Shown: positions 16,611-26,210 of the stretch, in pieces
How positions within the stretch are numbered: position 1 is the first letter of the stretch
Layout: every line of letters begins with the position of its first letter
Source of the DNA: Streptococcus oralis
Lineage (GTDB): Bacteria; Bacillota; Bacilli; Lactobacillales; Streptococcaceae
Length of the DNA: 64,000 bases
NCBI RefSeq assembly: GCF_016127915.1
Contig: NZ_CP066059.1
Coordinates: forward strand, 1,384,001-1,448,000
Reading direction: 5' to 3'
The notes under the pieces: model-generated
The model's database searches: none
What the model was told of the DNA's origin: nothing
Seen by the model: only the letters and a program-made list of their open reading frames with translations
Program-made: the position numbers and the translations under genes

Positions 16611-18926
16611 ATGGTTGTTAAGACAGTTGTTGAAGCACAAGATATTTTTGATAAAGCTTGGGAAGGCTTCAAAGGCGTAGATTGGAAAGAAAAAGCAAGT
16701 ATTTCTCGCTTCGTTCAAGCTAACTACACACCTTATGATGGAGATGAAAGTTTCCTTGCTGGACCAACAGAACGTTCACTTCACATCAAAAAAATCGTAG
16801 AAGAAACAAAAGCACACTACGAAGAAACTCGTTTCCCAATGGACACTCGTCCAACATCTATTGCTGATATTCCAGCAGGATTTATCGATAAAGAAAACGA
16901 ATTGATCTTCGGTATCCAAAACGATGAACTCTTCAAATTGAACTTCATGCCAAAAGGTGGTATCCGTATGGCTGAAACTACTTTGAAAGAAAATGGATAC
17001 GAACCAGATCCAGCTGTTCACGAAATCTTTACTAAATACGTAACAACAGTTAACGACGGTATCTTCCGTGCCTACACTTCAAACATTCGTCGCGCTCGTC
17101 ACGCTCACACTGTAACTGGTCTTCCAGATGCCTACTCACGTGGACGTATCATCGGTGTTTACGCACGTCTTGCTCTTTACGGTGCAGACTACTTGATGCA
17201 AGAAAAAGTAAACGACTGGAATGCAATCAAAGAAATCGATGAAGAAACAATTCGTCTTCGTGAAGAAGTAAACCTTCAATACCAAGCATTGCAACAAGTT
17301 GTTCGCTTGGGTGACCTTTACGGAGTTGATGTCCGCAAACCAGCGATGAACACGAAAGAAGCTATCCAATGGGTTAACATCGCCTTCATGGCTGTCTGCC
17401 GTGTTATCAATGGTGCTGCTACATCTCTAGGACGTGTGCCAATCGTATTGGATATCTTTGCAGAACGTGACCTTGCTCGCGGTACATTTACTGAATCAGA
17501 AATCCAAGAGTTCGTTGATGATTTCGTTATGAAACTTCGTACAGTTAAATTTGCTCGTACAAAAGCTTATGACCAATTGTACTCAGGTGACCCAACCTTC
17601 ATCACAACTTCTATGGCTGGTATGGGTAACGACGGTCGTCACCGTGTTACTAAGATGGACTACCGTTTCTTGAACACTCTTGACAACATCGGTAACTCTC
17701 CAGAGCCAAACTTGACAGTTCTTTGGACTGACAAATTGCCATACAACTTCCGTCGCTACTGTATGCATATGAGCCACAAACACTCTTCTATCCAATACGA
17801 AGGTGTAACAACAATGGCTAAAGACGGATACGGAGAAATGAGCTGTATCTCATGCTGTGTGTCACCACTTGACCCAGAAAACGAAGATCAACGCCACAAC
17901 ATCCAGTACTTCGGTGCTCGTGTAAACGTTCTTAAAGCCCTTCTTACTGGTTTGAACGGTGGTTACGACGATGTTCACAAAGACTACAAAGTATTTGACA
18001 TCGATCCTATCCGTGACGAAGTTCTCGAATTTGAATCAGTTAAAGAGAACTTTGAAAAATCTCTTGACTGGTTGACGGACACTTATGTAGATGCTTTGAA
18101 CATCATCCACTACATGACTGACAAGTACAACTACGAAGCTGTTCAAATGGCCTTCTTGCCAACTAAACAACGTGCCAACATGGGATTCGGTATCTGTGGA
18201 TTTGCTAACACTGTTGATACATTGTCAGCTATTAAATACGCTACAGTTAAACCAATCCGTGATGAAAATGGCTACATCTACGATTACGAAACAATCGGTG
18301 AATACCCACGTTGGGGTGAAGATGACCCACGTTCAAACGAATTGGCAGAATGGTTGATTGAAGCTTACACAACTCGTCTACGTAGCCACAAACTTTACAA
18401 AGACGCAGAAGCTACAGTATCACTATTGACAATCACATCTAACGTTGCTTACTCTAAACAAACTGGTAACTCACCAGTCCACAAAGGTGTATACCTCAAC
18501 GAAGATGGTTCTGTGAACTTGTCTAAACTTGAATTCTTCTCACCAGGTGCTAACCCATCTAACAAAGCTAAAGGTGGATGGTTGCAAAACTTGAACTCAC
18601 TTGCTAGCCTAGACTTTGGTTACGCAGCTGATGGTATTTCATTGACAACTCAAGTTTCTCCACGTGCTCTTGGTAAAACTCGTGACGAACAAGTTGATAA
18701 CTTGGTAACAATCCTTGATGGTTACTTCGAAAACGGTGGACAACACGTTAACTTGAACGTTATGGACTTGAACGATGTTTACGAAAAGATCATGTCAGGT
18801 GAAGACGTTATCGTCCGTATCTCTGGATACTGTGTAAACACTAAATACCTCACACCAGAACAAAAAACTGAATTGACACAACGTGTCTTCCACGAAGTTC
18901 TTTCAATGGATGATGCATTGAGCTAA
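16611..18926 (+). CDS. pflB: Formate acetyltransferase (pyruvate formate-lyase)
   Basis: A 771-residue glycyl-radical enzyme that splits pyruvate with CoA into acetyl-CoA and formate during mixed-acid fermentation under sugar limitation and low oxygen. The catalytic cysteine pair is in [15 protein letters not shown]. The glycyl-radical site is near the C-terminus in [15 protein letters not shown], followed by LTPEQKTEL and a family-typical end. Strong codon bias indicates high expression. The activating enzyme gene (pflA) is not in this window. It is monocistronic, bounded by a CcpA-type promoter and a terminator. Confidence 0.97.
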   Translation: MVVKTVVEAQDIFDKAWEGFKGVDWKEKASISRFVQANYTPYDGDESFLAGPTERSLHIKKIVEETKAHYEETRFPMDTRPTSIADIPAGFIDKENELIFGIQNDELFKLNFMPKGGIRMAETTLKENGYEPDPAVHEIFTKYVTTVNDGIFRAYTSNIRRARHAHTVTGLPDAYSRGRIIGVYARLALYGADYLMQEKVNDWNAIKEIDEETIRLREEVNLQYQALQQVVRLGDLYGVDVRKPAMNTKEAIQWVNIAFMAVCRVINGAATSLGRVPIVLDIFAERDLARGTFTESEIQEFVDDFVMKLRTVKFARTKAYDQLYSGDPTFITTSMAGMGNDGRHRVTKMDYRFLNTLDNIGNSPEPNLTVLWTDKLPYNFRRYCMHMSHKHSSIQYEGVTTMAKDGYGEMSCISCCVSPLDPENEDQRHNIQYFGARVNVLKALLTGLNGGYDDVHKDYKVFDIDPIRDEVLEFESVKENFEKSLDWLTDTYVDALNIIHYMTDKYNYEAVQMAFLPTKQRANMGFGICGFANTVDTLSAIKYATVKPIRDENGYIYDYETIGEYPRWGEDDPRSNELAEWLIEAYTTRLRSHKLYKDAEATVSLLTITSNVAYSKQTGNSPVHKGVYLNEDGSVNLSKLEFFSPGANPSNKAKGGWLQNLNSLASLDFGYAADGISLTTQVSPRALGKTRDEQVDNLVTILDGYFENGGQHVNLNVMDLNDVYEKIMSGEDVIVRISGYCVNTKYLTPEQKTELTQRVFHEVLSMDDALS

Positions 18927-18946
18927 GATTCAATTAGAATGAAAAG

Positions 18947-18976
18947 AAAGCTAGTCTATAGGACTGGCTTTTTTTG
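18947..18976 (+). terminator. Terminator of pflB
   Basis: AAAGCTAGTC / GACTGGCTTT arms, loop TATAG, followed by a run of T. Confidence 0.85.
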
Positions 18977-19022
18977 TGCCCTTATATTATCTATTCAAGA
19001 CTTCAAAAATTTTTTAAAAAAT

Positions 19023-19061
19023 AGTCAAATTTGGTCAAAAAGTTATTGACTTTTACTGACC
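19023..19061 (+). promoter_or_regulatory. Two CtsR boxes at the clpL promoter
   Basis: AGTCAAA-TTT-GGTCAAA (19023-19039) is a CtsR heptad repeat. A second, inverted and imperfect one (minus strand GGTCAGT-AAA-AGTCAAT) covers 19045-19061 over the -35. CtsR is the heat-labile repressor of clp genes in low-GC Gram-positives. Confidence 0.85.
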
Positions 19062-19074
19062 AATGTGATATAGT
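19046..19074 (+). promoter_or_regulatory. Promoter of clpL
   Basis: -35 TTGACT (19046-19051), spacer 17, -10 TATAGT (19069-19074). Transcription would start near 19081, leaving a leader of about 264 bases. Confidence 0.75.
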
Positions 19075-19084
19075 AGAAACATAA

Positions 19085-19139
19085 GGAAAATGAATTCCTT
19101 AGAAAACTTCATTTTCAATGATTCTACTTCTTGAAAATG
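19085..19139 (+). promoter_or_regulatory. Competing hairpins in the clpL leader
   Basis: Segment A GAAAATGAA (19086-19094) can pair with B TTCATTTTC (19108-19116). B extended as CATTTTCAA (19110-19118) can instead pair with C TTGAAAATG (19131-19139). A also lies within AAGGAA/TTCCTT. The two 9-base stems exclude each other. A role as RNA switch or thermosensor is inference. Confidence 0.45.
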
Positions 19140-19171
19140 TACGATAGATACCCTAGAAAGGGGTGAGGCCT

Positions 19172-19261
19172 ATGTTAAATCTAACAGAATTTGAAAAGAA
19201 AATGATAAAAGGCTTATTTAAAAAAGAAAAACCAGAAATTATACGTAGGGTAGCTAGTTAG
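19172..19261 (+). CDS. Small ORF of 29 residues in the clpL leader
   Basis: ATG 19172 preceded by AAAGGGGTGAGG, a strong ribosome site, and ending with TAG at 19259-19261. The predicted peptide starts MLNLTEFEKKMIKGLFKKEK and is basic and amphipathic. It lies in the long leader between the CtsR-controlled promoter and clpL, 83 bases before the clpL start. It could be a heat-induced small protein or a leader peptide that controls clpL. No family is recognised. Confidence 0.5.
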   Translation: MLNLTEFEKKMIKGLFKKEKPEIIRRVAS

Positions 19262-19344
19262 CTAGTCTAAAATTTTTAAGACAAAGGTCAAAGATAGTCA
19301 ATATCAGAGATCGCAATTAAGTAATAATAAACGAGGTAAAGAAT

Positions 19345-21447
19345 ATGAACAACAACTTTAATAACTTTAACAACATGGATGATTTATTTAACCAATTGAT
19401 GGGTGGTATGCGAGGATATAGTTCTGAAAATCGTCGCTACTTGATTAATGGACGTGAAGTGACACCTGAAGAATTTGCTATTTACCGTCAAACAGGTCAA
19501 CTTCCAAGCGAAGGTAGTGAACAAGCTCAGTACGTTCAAGGCAAAGCTATGAAACAAGATGGGATTCTTGCAAAACTTGGACGAAACTTAACAGCAGAAG
19601 CTCGTGAAGGTAAGTTGGATCCAGTTATTGGACGTAATAAAGAGATTCAAGAAACTTCTGAAATTCTTTCTCGCCGTACTAAGAACAATCCTGTTCTTGT
19701 TGGTGATGCTGGTGTTGGTAAAACAGCAGTAGTAGAAGGTCTTGCTCAAGCTATCGTGAATGGTGATGTTCCGGCTGCCATCAAGAATAAAGAAATTATC
19801 TCTATTGATATTTCAGGACTTGAAGCTGGTACTCAATACCGTGGTAGCTTTGAAGAAAACATTCAAAACTTGGTAAATGAGGTTAAAGAAGCTGGAAACA
19901 TTATCCTCTTCTTCGATGAAATTCATCAAATCCTGGGTGCAGGTAGTACAGGTGATGGCCAAGGGTCTAAAGGTCTTGCGGATATCTTGAAACCAGCTCT
20001 TTCACGTGGTGAATTGACAGTGATTGGTGCAACAACTCAAGATGAATATCGTAACACTATTTTGAAAAATGCTGCCCTTGCTCGACGTTTCAACGAAGTC
20101 AAGGTCAATGCTCCTTCTGCTGAAGATACCTTCAAGATTCTCCAAGGGATTCGTGATCTTTATCAACAACACCACAATGTTGTCTTGCCAGATGAAGTTT
20201 TGAAAGCAGCTGTTGATTATTCTGTGCAATACATTCCACAACGCAGCTTGCCAGATAAGGCGATTGACTTGGTCGATGTAACAGCTGCTCACTTGGCAGC
20301 CCAACATCCAGTAACAGATGTGCACGCAGTGGAGCATGAAATCGAAGAAGAAAAAGCAAAACAAGAAGTTGCAGCTGCTAAAGAAGATTACGAAGCAGCT
20401 TTGAAAGCAAAAGTTCGCATCGAAGAACTTGAAAAGAAAATTGCCAACCATACTGAGGATCACAAGGTAACTGCAACAGTCAATGATGTAGCTGAGTCTG
20501 TAGAACGTATGACTGGCATTCCAGTTTCTCAAATGGGTGCAACCGATATTGAACGTTTGAAAGATATGGGGCACCGTTTGCAAACCAAAGTTATCGGTCA
20601 AGACAAGGCGGTTGAAGCAGTGGCCAAAGCGATTCGTCGGAACCGTGCAGGCTTTGACGAAGGGAACCGCCCAATCGGTAGCTTCCTCTTTGTAGGGCCT
20701 ACTGGTGTTGGTAAAACTGAGTTGGCTAAACAATTGGCCCTTGATATGTTCGGAACTAAAGATGCCATCATCCGTTTGGACATGTCAGAATATAGCGACC
20801 GTACAGCCGTTTCTAAATTAATCGGTACAACTGCAGGTTATGTTGGTTACGATGACAACAACAATACTTTGACTGAACGTGTTCGTCGCAATCCATACTC
20901 TATCATTCTTTTGGACGAGATTGAAAAGGCTGATCCTCAAGTAATCACCCTTCTCCTCCAAGTCTTGGATGATGGTCGTTTGACTGATGGTCAAGGAAAT
21001 ACAGTGAACTTTAAGAACACGGTCATTATAGCAACATCAAATGCTGGATTTGGCTATGAAGCCAACTTGACAGAAGATGCGGACAAACCAGAATTGATGG
21101 ATCGCTTGAAACCATACTTCCGTCCAGAATTCCTCAACCGCTTTAACGCAGTTATCGAGTTCTCACACTTGAATAAGGAAGACCTTTCTAAGATTGTGGA
21201 CTTGATGTTGGCGGAAGTCAACCAAACTTTGGCTAAGAAAGACATTGATTTGGAAGTTAGTCAAGCAGCTAAGGACTTTATCACAGAAGAAGGTTATGAC
21301 GAAGTTATGGGTGTTCGTCCTCTCCGTCGCGTGGTTGAACAACAAATTCGTGATAAGGTGACAGATTTCCACTTGGATCATCTAGATGCCAAACATCTGG
21401 AAGCAGATATGGAAGATGGCGTTTTGGTCATTCGTGAAAAAGCCTAA
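19345..21447 (+). CDS. clpL: Clp-family ATPase chaperone ClpL
   Basis: A 700-residue AAA+ disaggregase of heat stress, found in streptococci and lactobacilli, which generally lacks a ClpP-docking loop and works as a chaperone. It has a short N-terminal region rich in Asn ([21 protein letters not shown]), then AAA-1 with Walker A GDAGVGKT (about residue 122), a short coiled-coil M domain ([25 protein letters not shown], about 330-370), and AAA-2 with GPTGVGKT (about 450). Sensor and arginine-finger regions follow. ACGAGGT lies before the ATG. In pneumococcus clpL follows mraY; here mraY is 23 kb away. Confidence 0.95.
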   Translation: MNNNFNNFNNMDDLFNQLMGGMRGYSSENRRYLINGREVTPEEFAIYRQTGQLPSEGSEQAQYVQGKAMKQDGILAKLGRNLTAEAREGKLDPVIGRNKEIQETSEILSRRTKNNPVLVGDAGVGKTAVVEGLAQAIVNGDVPAAIKNKEIISIDISGLEAGTQYRGSFEENIQNLVNEVKEAGNIILFFDEIHQILGAGSTGDGQGSKGLADILKPALSRGELTVIGATTQDEYRNTILKNAALARRFNEVKVNAPSAEDTFKILQGIRDLYQQHHNVVLPDEVLKAAVDYSVQYIPQRSLPDKAIDLVDVTAAHLAAQHPVTDVHAVEHEIEEEKAKQEVAAAKEDYEAALKAKVRIEELEKKIANHTEDHKVTATVNDVAESVERMTGIPVSQMGATDIERLKDMGHRLQTKVIGQDKAVEAVAKAIRRNRAGFDEGNRPIGSFLFVGPTGVGKTELAKQLALDMFGTKDAIIRLDMSEYSDRTAVSKLIGTTAGYVGYDDNNNTLTERVRRNPYSIILLDEIEKADPQVITLLLQVLDDGRLTDGQGNTVNFKNTVIIATSNAGFGYEANLTEDADKPELMDRLKPYFRPEFLNRFNAVIEFSHLNKEDLSKIVDLMLAEVNQTLAKKDIDLEVSQAAKDFITEEGYDEVMGVRPLRRVVEQQIRDKVTDFHLDHLDAKHLEADMEDGVLVIREKA

Positions 21448-21465
21448 CTCAAGATTTTGAGAATA

Positions 21466-21497
21466 AAAAAAGAACCAGTTATTGTAACTGGTTCTTT
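21466..21497. terminator. Bidirectional terminator between clpL and luxS
   Basis: AAAAGAACCAGTT / AACTGGTTCTTTT, 13-base perfect arms with loop ATTGT; T runs on either strand. Confidence 0.9.
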
Positions 21498-21502
21498 TGC
21501 GT

Positions 21503-21985
21503 TTAGATGACATGGCGCTCAAAGGCATCATCTGAGATTCCTTGTTCCAAGATGAGTTTTGCCCATTCTTTAGCAGAAAAGAGGCTGTGGTCCTTGTAGT
21601 TTCCGCAAGATTCGATGGTTGTTCCAGGGACATCTTCCCAAGTAGTAGTCTCAGCGATTTCCTTGAGCGAATCTTTGATAACAGCTGCAATCTCGGCGCT
21701 AGTATGGCGTCCCCACATAATCATGTGAAAACCTGTACGGCAGCCAAATGGCGAACAGTCAATCATACCGTCAATGCGGGTACGGATGAGTTTTGCCAAG
21801 AGGTGTTCGATAGTGTGAAGCCCAGCAGTAGGGATAGAGTCTTCATTTGGTTGCACCAAGCGAATATCAAAGTTGGAGATGACATCTCCCTTTGGTCCGG
21901 TTTCTTCCCCAATCAAGCGAACATAGGGTGCTTTAACAATGGTGTGGTCAAGTTCAAAACTTTCAACAATAACTTCTTTTGACAT
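21503..21985 (-). CDS. luxS: S-ribosylhomocysteine lyase (autoinducer-2 synthase)
   Basis: A 160-residue metalloenzyme that cleaves S-ribosylhomocysteine to homocysteine and DPD, the precursor of the AI-2 signal, as part of the activated methyl cycle. The metal ligands are visible: HTIEHLLA (two histidines and a glutamate at about residues 57-61) and the cysteine in a GCRTGFH context ([16 protein letters not shown]). Length is standard. AAAGGA precedes the ATG. A TGA-TATAAT promoter lies at 22021-22013 on the minus strand. Confidence 0.97.
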   Translation of the reverse strand: MSKEVIVESFELDHTIVKAPYVRLIGEETGPKGDVISNFDIRLVQPNEDSIPTAGLHTIEHLLAKLIRTRIDGMIDCSPFGCRTGFHMIMWGRHTSAEIAAVIKDSLKEIAETTTWEDVPGTTIESCGNYKDHSLFSAKEWAKLILEQGISDDAFERHVI

Positions 21986-22012
21986 GGTAAATCCTTTCAG
22001 TTTTCTTCTTTC

Positions 22013-22021
22013 ATTATATCA
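22013..22021 (-). promoter_or_regulatory. Extended -10 promoter of luxS
   Basis: TGA-TATAAT on the minus strand, 28 bases before the luxS start. Confidence 0.6.
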
Positions 22022-22189
22022 TAAAGCCTGCTCTTGATGGAGTTTGATAAATGACTTTTTGGATAATAAAGTCTCCGTACATAAACCTCAGAATTATAAA
22101 AAAAGAATGGAGTAAAGGAAAAGAAAAACTGAGTTCTTTCTAATGAAGCTAGAGCGACTTTTGAAAAGTGGATCAACTTTTTCTGAAAT

Positions 22190-22234
22190 TTCTGTTTAAT
22201 CTCTGAACTAATTCTGAACTAGATTGGGTATACT
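22190..22234 (+). promoter_or_regulatory. 11-bp phased direct repeats at the promoter of the ABC/two-component operon
   Basis: CTG-centred units TTCTGTTTAAT, CTCTGAACTAA and TTCTGAACTAG start one 11-base turn apart (CTG at 22192, 22203, 22214). They precede a -10 TATACT (22229-22234); the third unit covers the -35 zone, which itself is poor. This is the usual layout of an activator site for an OmpR-type regulator, here probably the one encoded at 24495. Confidence 0.6.
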
Positions 22235-22262
22235 GGAGAAAATAAAGATAAAGGAGTTCAGT

Positions 22263-22970
22263 ATGGAACATATGGTGAAAATAGAAGGCGTCTGCAAAAA
22301 GCATGGCAGCAAGCAGATTTTAGAAGATATTTCTTTTACAGCTAGAAGCGGTCGGATTACAGCTTTTCTAGGCCCAAATGGTGCAGGGAAAAGTTCGACC
22401 TTGAGGATTCTCTTGGGGTTAGATTGGGCGACAGCAGGGACTGCAACTTTTGATGGGCAAACCTATCAATCAATGACCTATCCGCTCAGAACGGTAGGTG
22501 CAGCCTTTGATGGCATTGGCGGTCTGCCAAATCGAAAGGTCTATGACCACTTGAGGATTATTGCGGCAAGTAATGCTATTCCCAAGTCTCGGATCGATGA
22601 GGTTTTGGAGATGACTGGAATCGCTCATAAGAGGAATGACCTCTTGTCAAGCCTGTCTCTGGGGGAAGGTCAACGATTGGGCTTGGCAGCAGCTTTGCTG
22701 GGTGATCCTCAGTTTCTTATATTAGATGAGCCAACTAATGGGCTGGATCCAAGTGGGATTAAGTGGTTTAGAAAGTTTATCCGTCAGCAGGCTGATTTAG
22801 GGAAAACGGTACTTCTATCTTCCCATATCCTATCAGAGGTGCAAATGGTGACAGATGATGTAGTCTTGATTCATCATGGGCGAATTATTGAGCAAGGACG
22901 ATTGGAAGAGGTGCTGCAAGATTCAGACAGTCTAGAAGATCTCTTCTTTGATTTGACAGAGGAGGCTTAA
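22263..22970 (+). CDS. LanF-like ABC transporter ATP-binding protein
   Basis: A 235-residue ATPase of the BcrA/LanF group, typically part of export or self-protection systems against bacitracin and lantibiotics. Walker A is GPNGAGKSS, the signature is the variant LSLGEGQRLGLAAAL, and Walker B is FLILDEPTNGLDP with the switch histidine in LLSSHILSE. ATG 22263 is taken because AAGGAG lies 8 bases before it; the frame extends to 22224 but that ATG is inside the promoter. One base separates it from the first permease gene. Substrate is unknown; the following kinase suggests a peptide antimicrobial. Confidence 0.9.
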   Translation: MEHMVKIEGVCKKHGSKQILEDISFTARSGRITAFLGPNGAGKSSTLRILLGLDWATAGTATFDGQTYQSMTYPLRTVGAAFDGIGGLPNRKVYDHLRIIAASNAIPKSRIDEVLEMTGIAHKRNDLLSSLSLGEGQRLGLAAALLGDPQFLILDEPTNGLDPSGIKWFRKFIRQQADLGKTVLLSSHILSEVQMVTDDVVLIHHGRIIEQGRLEEVLQDSDSLEDLFFDLTEEA

Positions 22971-22971
22971 G

Positions 22972-23760
22972 ATGAAAGAAACGATGTCCTTATTGCATTC
23001 AGAATGGTTGAAAATTCGCTCAACCAAGGCTTTCAAAGTGAGTATGGGCCTCATGCTGCTATTGGTGCCTGTCGTATCCTGGCTGGAGGGCCGACAGTAT
23101 CTGTCTATCGGCTTGGATGCTACGCCTGAGACGGTTCCTAATCTGATAAACGCCTTTGATCCGCTGGAATATCTAGGTCTCAACGGGGCTTCTATGGCGG
23201 TCATGGTTTTGGTCATTTTAGCTGGAATTTTGGGAGCTATGGAATTTCAGTCTCATAGCTTGAGAACCAGTCTCTTGACCTGTAATAACCGCCTGAAGTT
23301 GCTTGTGGGGAAACTCATGACCTTTACTTGCTTTTCTCTTGCCACTAGCTTTTTATCAATCTACTTTAGTTATATGGTCATGCATCTCGCTTTAGGAAAG
23401 GAAGGACTTGATCCGATTCTGCTCAATCAGGCAGCTTGGAGTTTGATTTTGTGGAAAACCTTATCTCTAACCTTATTGGGAATCCTTTCGTTTTTGTTAG
23501 GTTTATTGGCTCGGACCATGCTAGTTCCTCTGCTTTTTCTCGTACCCCAAATCTATAATTTAGGAAACTACCTAGCTGCTCACACGAGTTGGGGAGCTTA
23601 TTTGCCACAGCCAGCAGGAGAGTTGTTTGCTGCAACGCCAACTTCCCAATATGCTAACAATCCCTTGCAAGGGCTGTTGATACTTGGTGCATGGTTGCTA
23701 GTCATCGGCGGCATGGCTTCTCTGCGCTTTTTGAAGACGGATTTAGGAGGGCGATACTGA
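22972..23760 (+). CDS. LanE/LanG-like ABC permease subunit 1
   Basis: A 262-residue membrane protein with about six helices and an ABC2-type N-terminus typical of lantibiotic-immunity permeases (LLHSEWLKIRSTKAFKVSMGLML). The first extracytoplasmic loop follows the first helix, and further helices lie at about 75-95, 115-140, 160-185, 190-205 and 235-255. It shares the leading SEW-K-RS pattern with the next protein, so they are diverged duplicates forming a heteromeric channel with the upstream ATPase. Its TGA overlaps the next ATG by one base. Confidence 0.85.
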   Translation: MKETMSLLHSEWLKIRSTKAFKVSMGLMLLLVPVVSWLEGRQYLSIGLDATPETVPNLINAFDPLEYLGLNGASMAVMVLVILAGILGAMEFQSHSLRTSLLTCNNRLKLLVGKLMTFTCFSLATSFLSIYFSYMVMHLALGKEGLDPILLNQAAWSLILWKTLSLTLLGILSFLLGLLARTMLVPLLFLVPQIYNLGNYLAAHTSWGAYLPQPAGELFAATPTSQYANNPLQGLLILGAWLLVIGGMASLRFLKTDLGGRY

Positions 23761-24482
23761 TGATAAAAGCTCTGCTTAGAAGTGAATGGATTAAGTTTCG
23801 TTCTTACTATCTCGCTCTTGGTGCAGCCTTGGTGGTTCTGGTAGTCGTTCCTTTTTTCCTGATGAATCTTGACTATAGTCAGACAGCAGTTGGCCAGACG
23901 AAGGCTCTGAGCGAGGTTTTGCATGCCCTCTATCTGGCGCAGCCTGTCATCGTCATCTTCACTTCTCTCTATTTTGCCCAAGAGTTTGTCAAGTCTGGGA
24001 TGCGAACGAATTTTCTAACCGTATCAAATAGAAAGGCTTGGTTGGCTGGGAAATTCCTTTTTCTGGACTTGCTGCTCTTGGTTCTCTACAGTGTCATGAT
24101 AGGCAGCTGTTTCCTTGTTATGCTGGCTCGTTTTGACCTAAGCTTTAGCTGGTCCTTACTAGAGAAATTCCTCTATTACAGCTTTTTGGGTCTTCTCAGC
24201 AATCTTTTTCTGGCTTTTTTAACTGCTGGCCTCGCTTTGCTATTTCAATCTTGGGTTGTGCCGGTGTCGGTGCTCTTTCCTCTTTTGATTGGTCTCAGCC
24301 GTTTATTAGCGACTTTCATCAAAGAAGCAAAATACCTGCCCGATCTAGCTACGCTAAATCTTTTTGAGTATGAAGGGATTCAGCATTCAATAGATCTGTC
24401 AGGTCTGGGAATACAGTTGTTATGGTTAGCTTTGGTTTGGAGCTCTGCTATATTCTTAACCTTGAAACGAGATGTTCGCTAG
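23760..24482 (+). CDS. LanE/LanG-like ABC permease subunit 2
   Basis: A 240-residue membrane protein with about six helices. It starts MIKALLRSEWIKFRSYYLAL, closely like the start of subunit 1. ATG 23760 overlaps the upstream stop (TGATG) and follows TTAGGAGGG, so it is preferred over the longer frame from 23691 inside the previous gene. Together with the ATPase and subunit 1 it would make a three-gene F-E-G exporter. Twelve bases separate its stop from the response regulator's first ATG. Confidence 0.85.
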   Translation: MIKALLRSEWIKFRSYYLALGAALVVLVVVPFFLMNLDYSQTAVGQTKALSEVLHALYLAQPVIVIFTSLYFAQEFVKSGMRTNFLTVSNRKAWLAGKFLFLDLLLLVLYSVMIGSCFLVMLARFDLSFSWSLLEKFLYYSFLGLLSNLFLAFLTAGLALLFQSWVVPVSVLFPLLIGLSRLLATFIKEAKYLPDLATLNLFEYEGIQHSIDLSGLGIQLLWLALVWSSAIFLTLKRDVR

Positions 24483-24487
24483 AGGTA

Positions 24488-24496
24488 TGCTATAAT
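24488..24496 (+). promoter_or_regulatory. Internal extended -10 promoter before the response regulator
   Basis: TGC-TATAAT, a perfect extended -10 element. It would start transcripts near 24503, at or beside the second possible start codon (24504). No -35 at a standard distance (TTGAAA is 23 bases upstream). Confidence 0.45.
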
Positions 24497-25193
24497 GGAA
24501 ATTATGAGACAGTATCGTATTTTGGTGGTTGATGACGACTGGAGCATTTTAAAGCTGGTGAAAAACGTCCTAGAGCTCGATGCTTATGACGTGACGACGC
24601 TTGATCGGATAGAAGAGATAGAGCTGACGGATTTTGTAGGATATGATTTGATTCTGCTAGATGTGATGATGGAGCCTGTTAATGGTTTTGAGCTGTGTTC
24701 CTACATTCGTCCTCATCTTTCGTGTCCAATTATCTTTCTGACAGCTAAGGAGTTAGAGGCGGACAAGGTGGAAGGGCTCTTTCGCGGAGCAGATGACTAT
24801 ATTGTCAAGCCTTTTGGGACCAAAGAATTGCTGGCGCGTGTCAGAGCCCATCTTCGGCGGGAGGAAAGACGGGAGGAGCGATATTCTGAAATTGCTTCTT
24901 GTCAATTTTATCCAGAGCGCTATGAAGTTGCCTATTTTGGTAAAGTCTTGAAATTTTCAGAGCGTGAGTTTAAGTTACTGCATTTACTTGCTAGCAATCC
25001 CAAGCAGACCTTCTCAGCTGAACGCCTGCATACCTTGCTTTACCCAGAAAGCTCAGAAACACAGCTTCGCTCCATCTCAGAATACGTATATCAGATTCGC
25101 CAAAAATGTAAACAAGAAGGGCTGCAAGCAATCGCAACAGTGAGAGGAGTAGGCTATAGATGGCAATTAGAACCCGTAATTTCAAAAGCCTAG
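24495..25193 (+). CDS. OmpR-family response regulator
   Basis: 232 residues. The receiver domain (about 5-120) has acidic pocket VVDDDWS, phospho-acceptor D56 in LILLDVMMEP, and K in YIVKPFGTKEL. It is followed by a winged-helix DNA-binding domain (FSEREFKLLHLLASNPKQTFS... ATVRGVGYRWQ). It probably controls the upstream ABC genes through the 11-bp repeats at 22190-22220. Two starts are possible: ATG 24495 (AGAGG 9 bases before) or ATG 24504, which would give 229 residues and D53. It overlaps the kinase gene by 34 bases. Confidence 0.92.
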   Translation: MEIMRQYRILVVDDDWSILKLVKNVLELDAYDVTTLDRIEEIELTDFVGYDLILLDVMMEPVNGFELCSYIRPHLSCPIIFLTAKELEADKVEGLFRGADDYIVKPFGTKELLARVRAHLRREERREERYSEIASCQFYPERYEVAYFGKVLKFSEREFKLLHLLASNPKQTFSAERLHTLLYPESSETQLRSISEYVYQIRQKCKQEGLQAIATVRGVGYRWQLEPVISKA

Positions 25194-26191
25194 TCTGGAC
25201 AACCAGTTTAAAAATCGTCTTTTTCCATGTTTTGATTTTTGTGCTTATAGGTTATGAATTTACGCAAGGAGGTGATCACGTTCTTTTCATCTTGTTCTTT
25301 TGGGCGGGGAGCTTGCTGCTGATTACTTTTTATCATATTTTGAAATTGCTCCGAAAAATCGACAGGGAAATAAAAATGCTAACGAGTAAGAAGCTTTTAG
25401 AAGAAAATCAAAGCCAGCTTTTTCGGATCGAGGAAATGCTCGAAGTCTATAGCGATTTACGGAGTAGCCACCAAGAAAATGCTCGTCTTCTAGAAAAAGA
25501 GCAGCAGCATAATCAGGAGTTGATTTTACAGCTATCAGCGACATCGCACGATTTGAAAACGCCCCTAACTGTGATTAAGGGGAATGCTGAGCTCTTGGAA
25601 TTGGCGCAGTTAGGACAGCCACAGGCAGACTATGCTGCTGAGATTTTGCAGGCTAGTTACAAGATGGAAGAATATTGTGGCTCTCTTATTGATTACGCTA
25701 AGGCTTTTCAGATTGATTCTAATCAGTTCAGTCAGCTTTCCTTAGAGGACTTTTTGGCTTATCTCCAGGACGATTGGGCACTGTTCAGTAAACAGGAAAG
25801 CTATCGTTTTTATCTCCAAGAAGATTGTGATCTTAGTCTGATTTTGTCGATTCATTTGGACTATCTCAAACGGGCTTTGCTCAATATTTTACTGAATGCG
25901 CTTGAACATGCAGACCAGGATCAAAAGGAAGTCAAGCTAACGGTATCAGTGCAGCAGGACCAGTTGGTTTTTGCTATCTGGAACAACGGCCCTTCATTTT
26001 CGGAGGAGATGCTGCTGGGAGCGGAACGACTCTTTTACCAGAGTGACCAAAGCCGCAATTCAGCTAATCCCCATCATGGTATCGGCTTAGCCTTTTCTAA
26101 GCAGGTAGCTCTCTTGCACGGTGGTCGTCTGACCTTGCTCAATCCAGCCCAAGGAGGAGCCTGTGTCGAGTTGACAATTTCATTGAAATAA
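25160..26191 (+). CDS. Intramembrane-sensing type histidine kinase
   Basis: 343 residues. Two N-terminal membrane helices (about 12-32 and 39-60) are separated by only a few residues, the layout of kinases that sense cell-envelope peptides together with an ABC transporter. A coiled coil follows, then the H box SATSHDLKTPLTV with H130, N box LLNILLNALEHA, and G boxes in NNGPSFSEE and HHGIGLAFSKQ. Start ATG 25160 follows AGAGGAG and lies inside the regulator gene. The set resembles lantibiotic-resistance modules (CprK/NsrK-like); the stimulus is not known. Confidence 0.9.
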   Translation: MAIRTRNFKSLVWTTSLKIVFFHVLIFVLIGYEFTQGGDHVLFILFFWAGSLLLITFYHILKLLRKIDREIKMLTSKKLLEENQSQLFRIEEMLEVYSDLRSSHQENARLLEKEQQHNQELILQLSATSHDLKTPLTVIKGNAELLELAQLGQPQADYAAEILQASYKMEEYCGSLIDYAKAFQIDSNQFSQLSLEDFLAYLQDDWALFSKQESYRFYLQEDCDLSLILSIHLDYLKRALLNILLNALEHADQDQKEVKLTVSVQQDQLVFAIWNNGPSFSEEMLLGAERLFYQSDQSRNSANPHHGIGLAFSKQVALLHGGRLTLLNPAQGGACVELTISLK

Positions 26192-26210
26192 ATGAGAATG
26201 GAAAATCATA

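Noticed and set aside
20002..20733. 243-codon open frame on the minus strand inside clpL
   Set aside because: Antisense shadow of clpL; low-complexity Cys/Phe-rich composition and no start signals.
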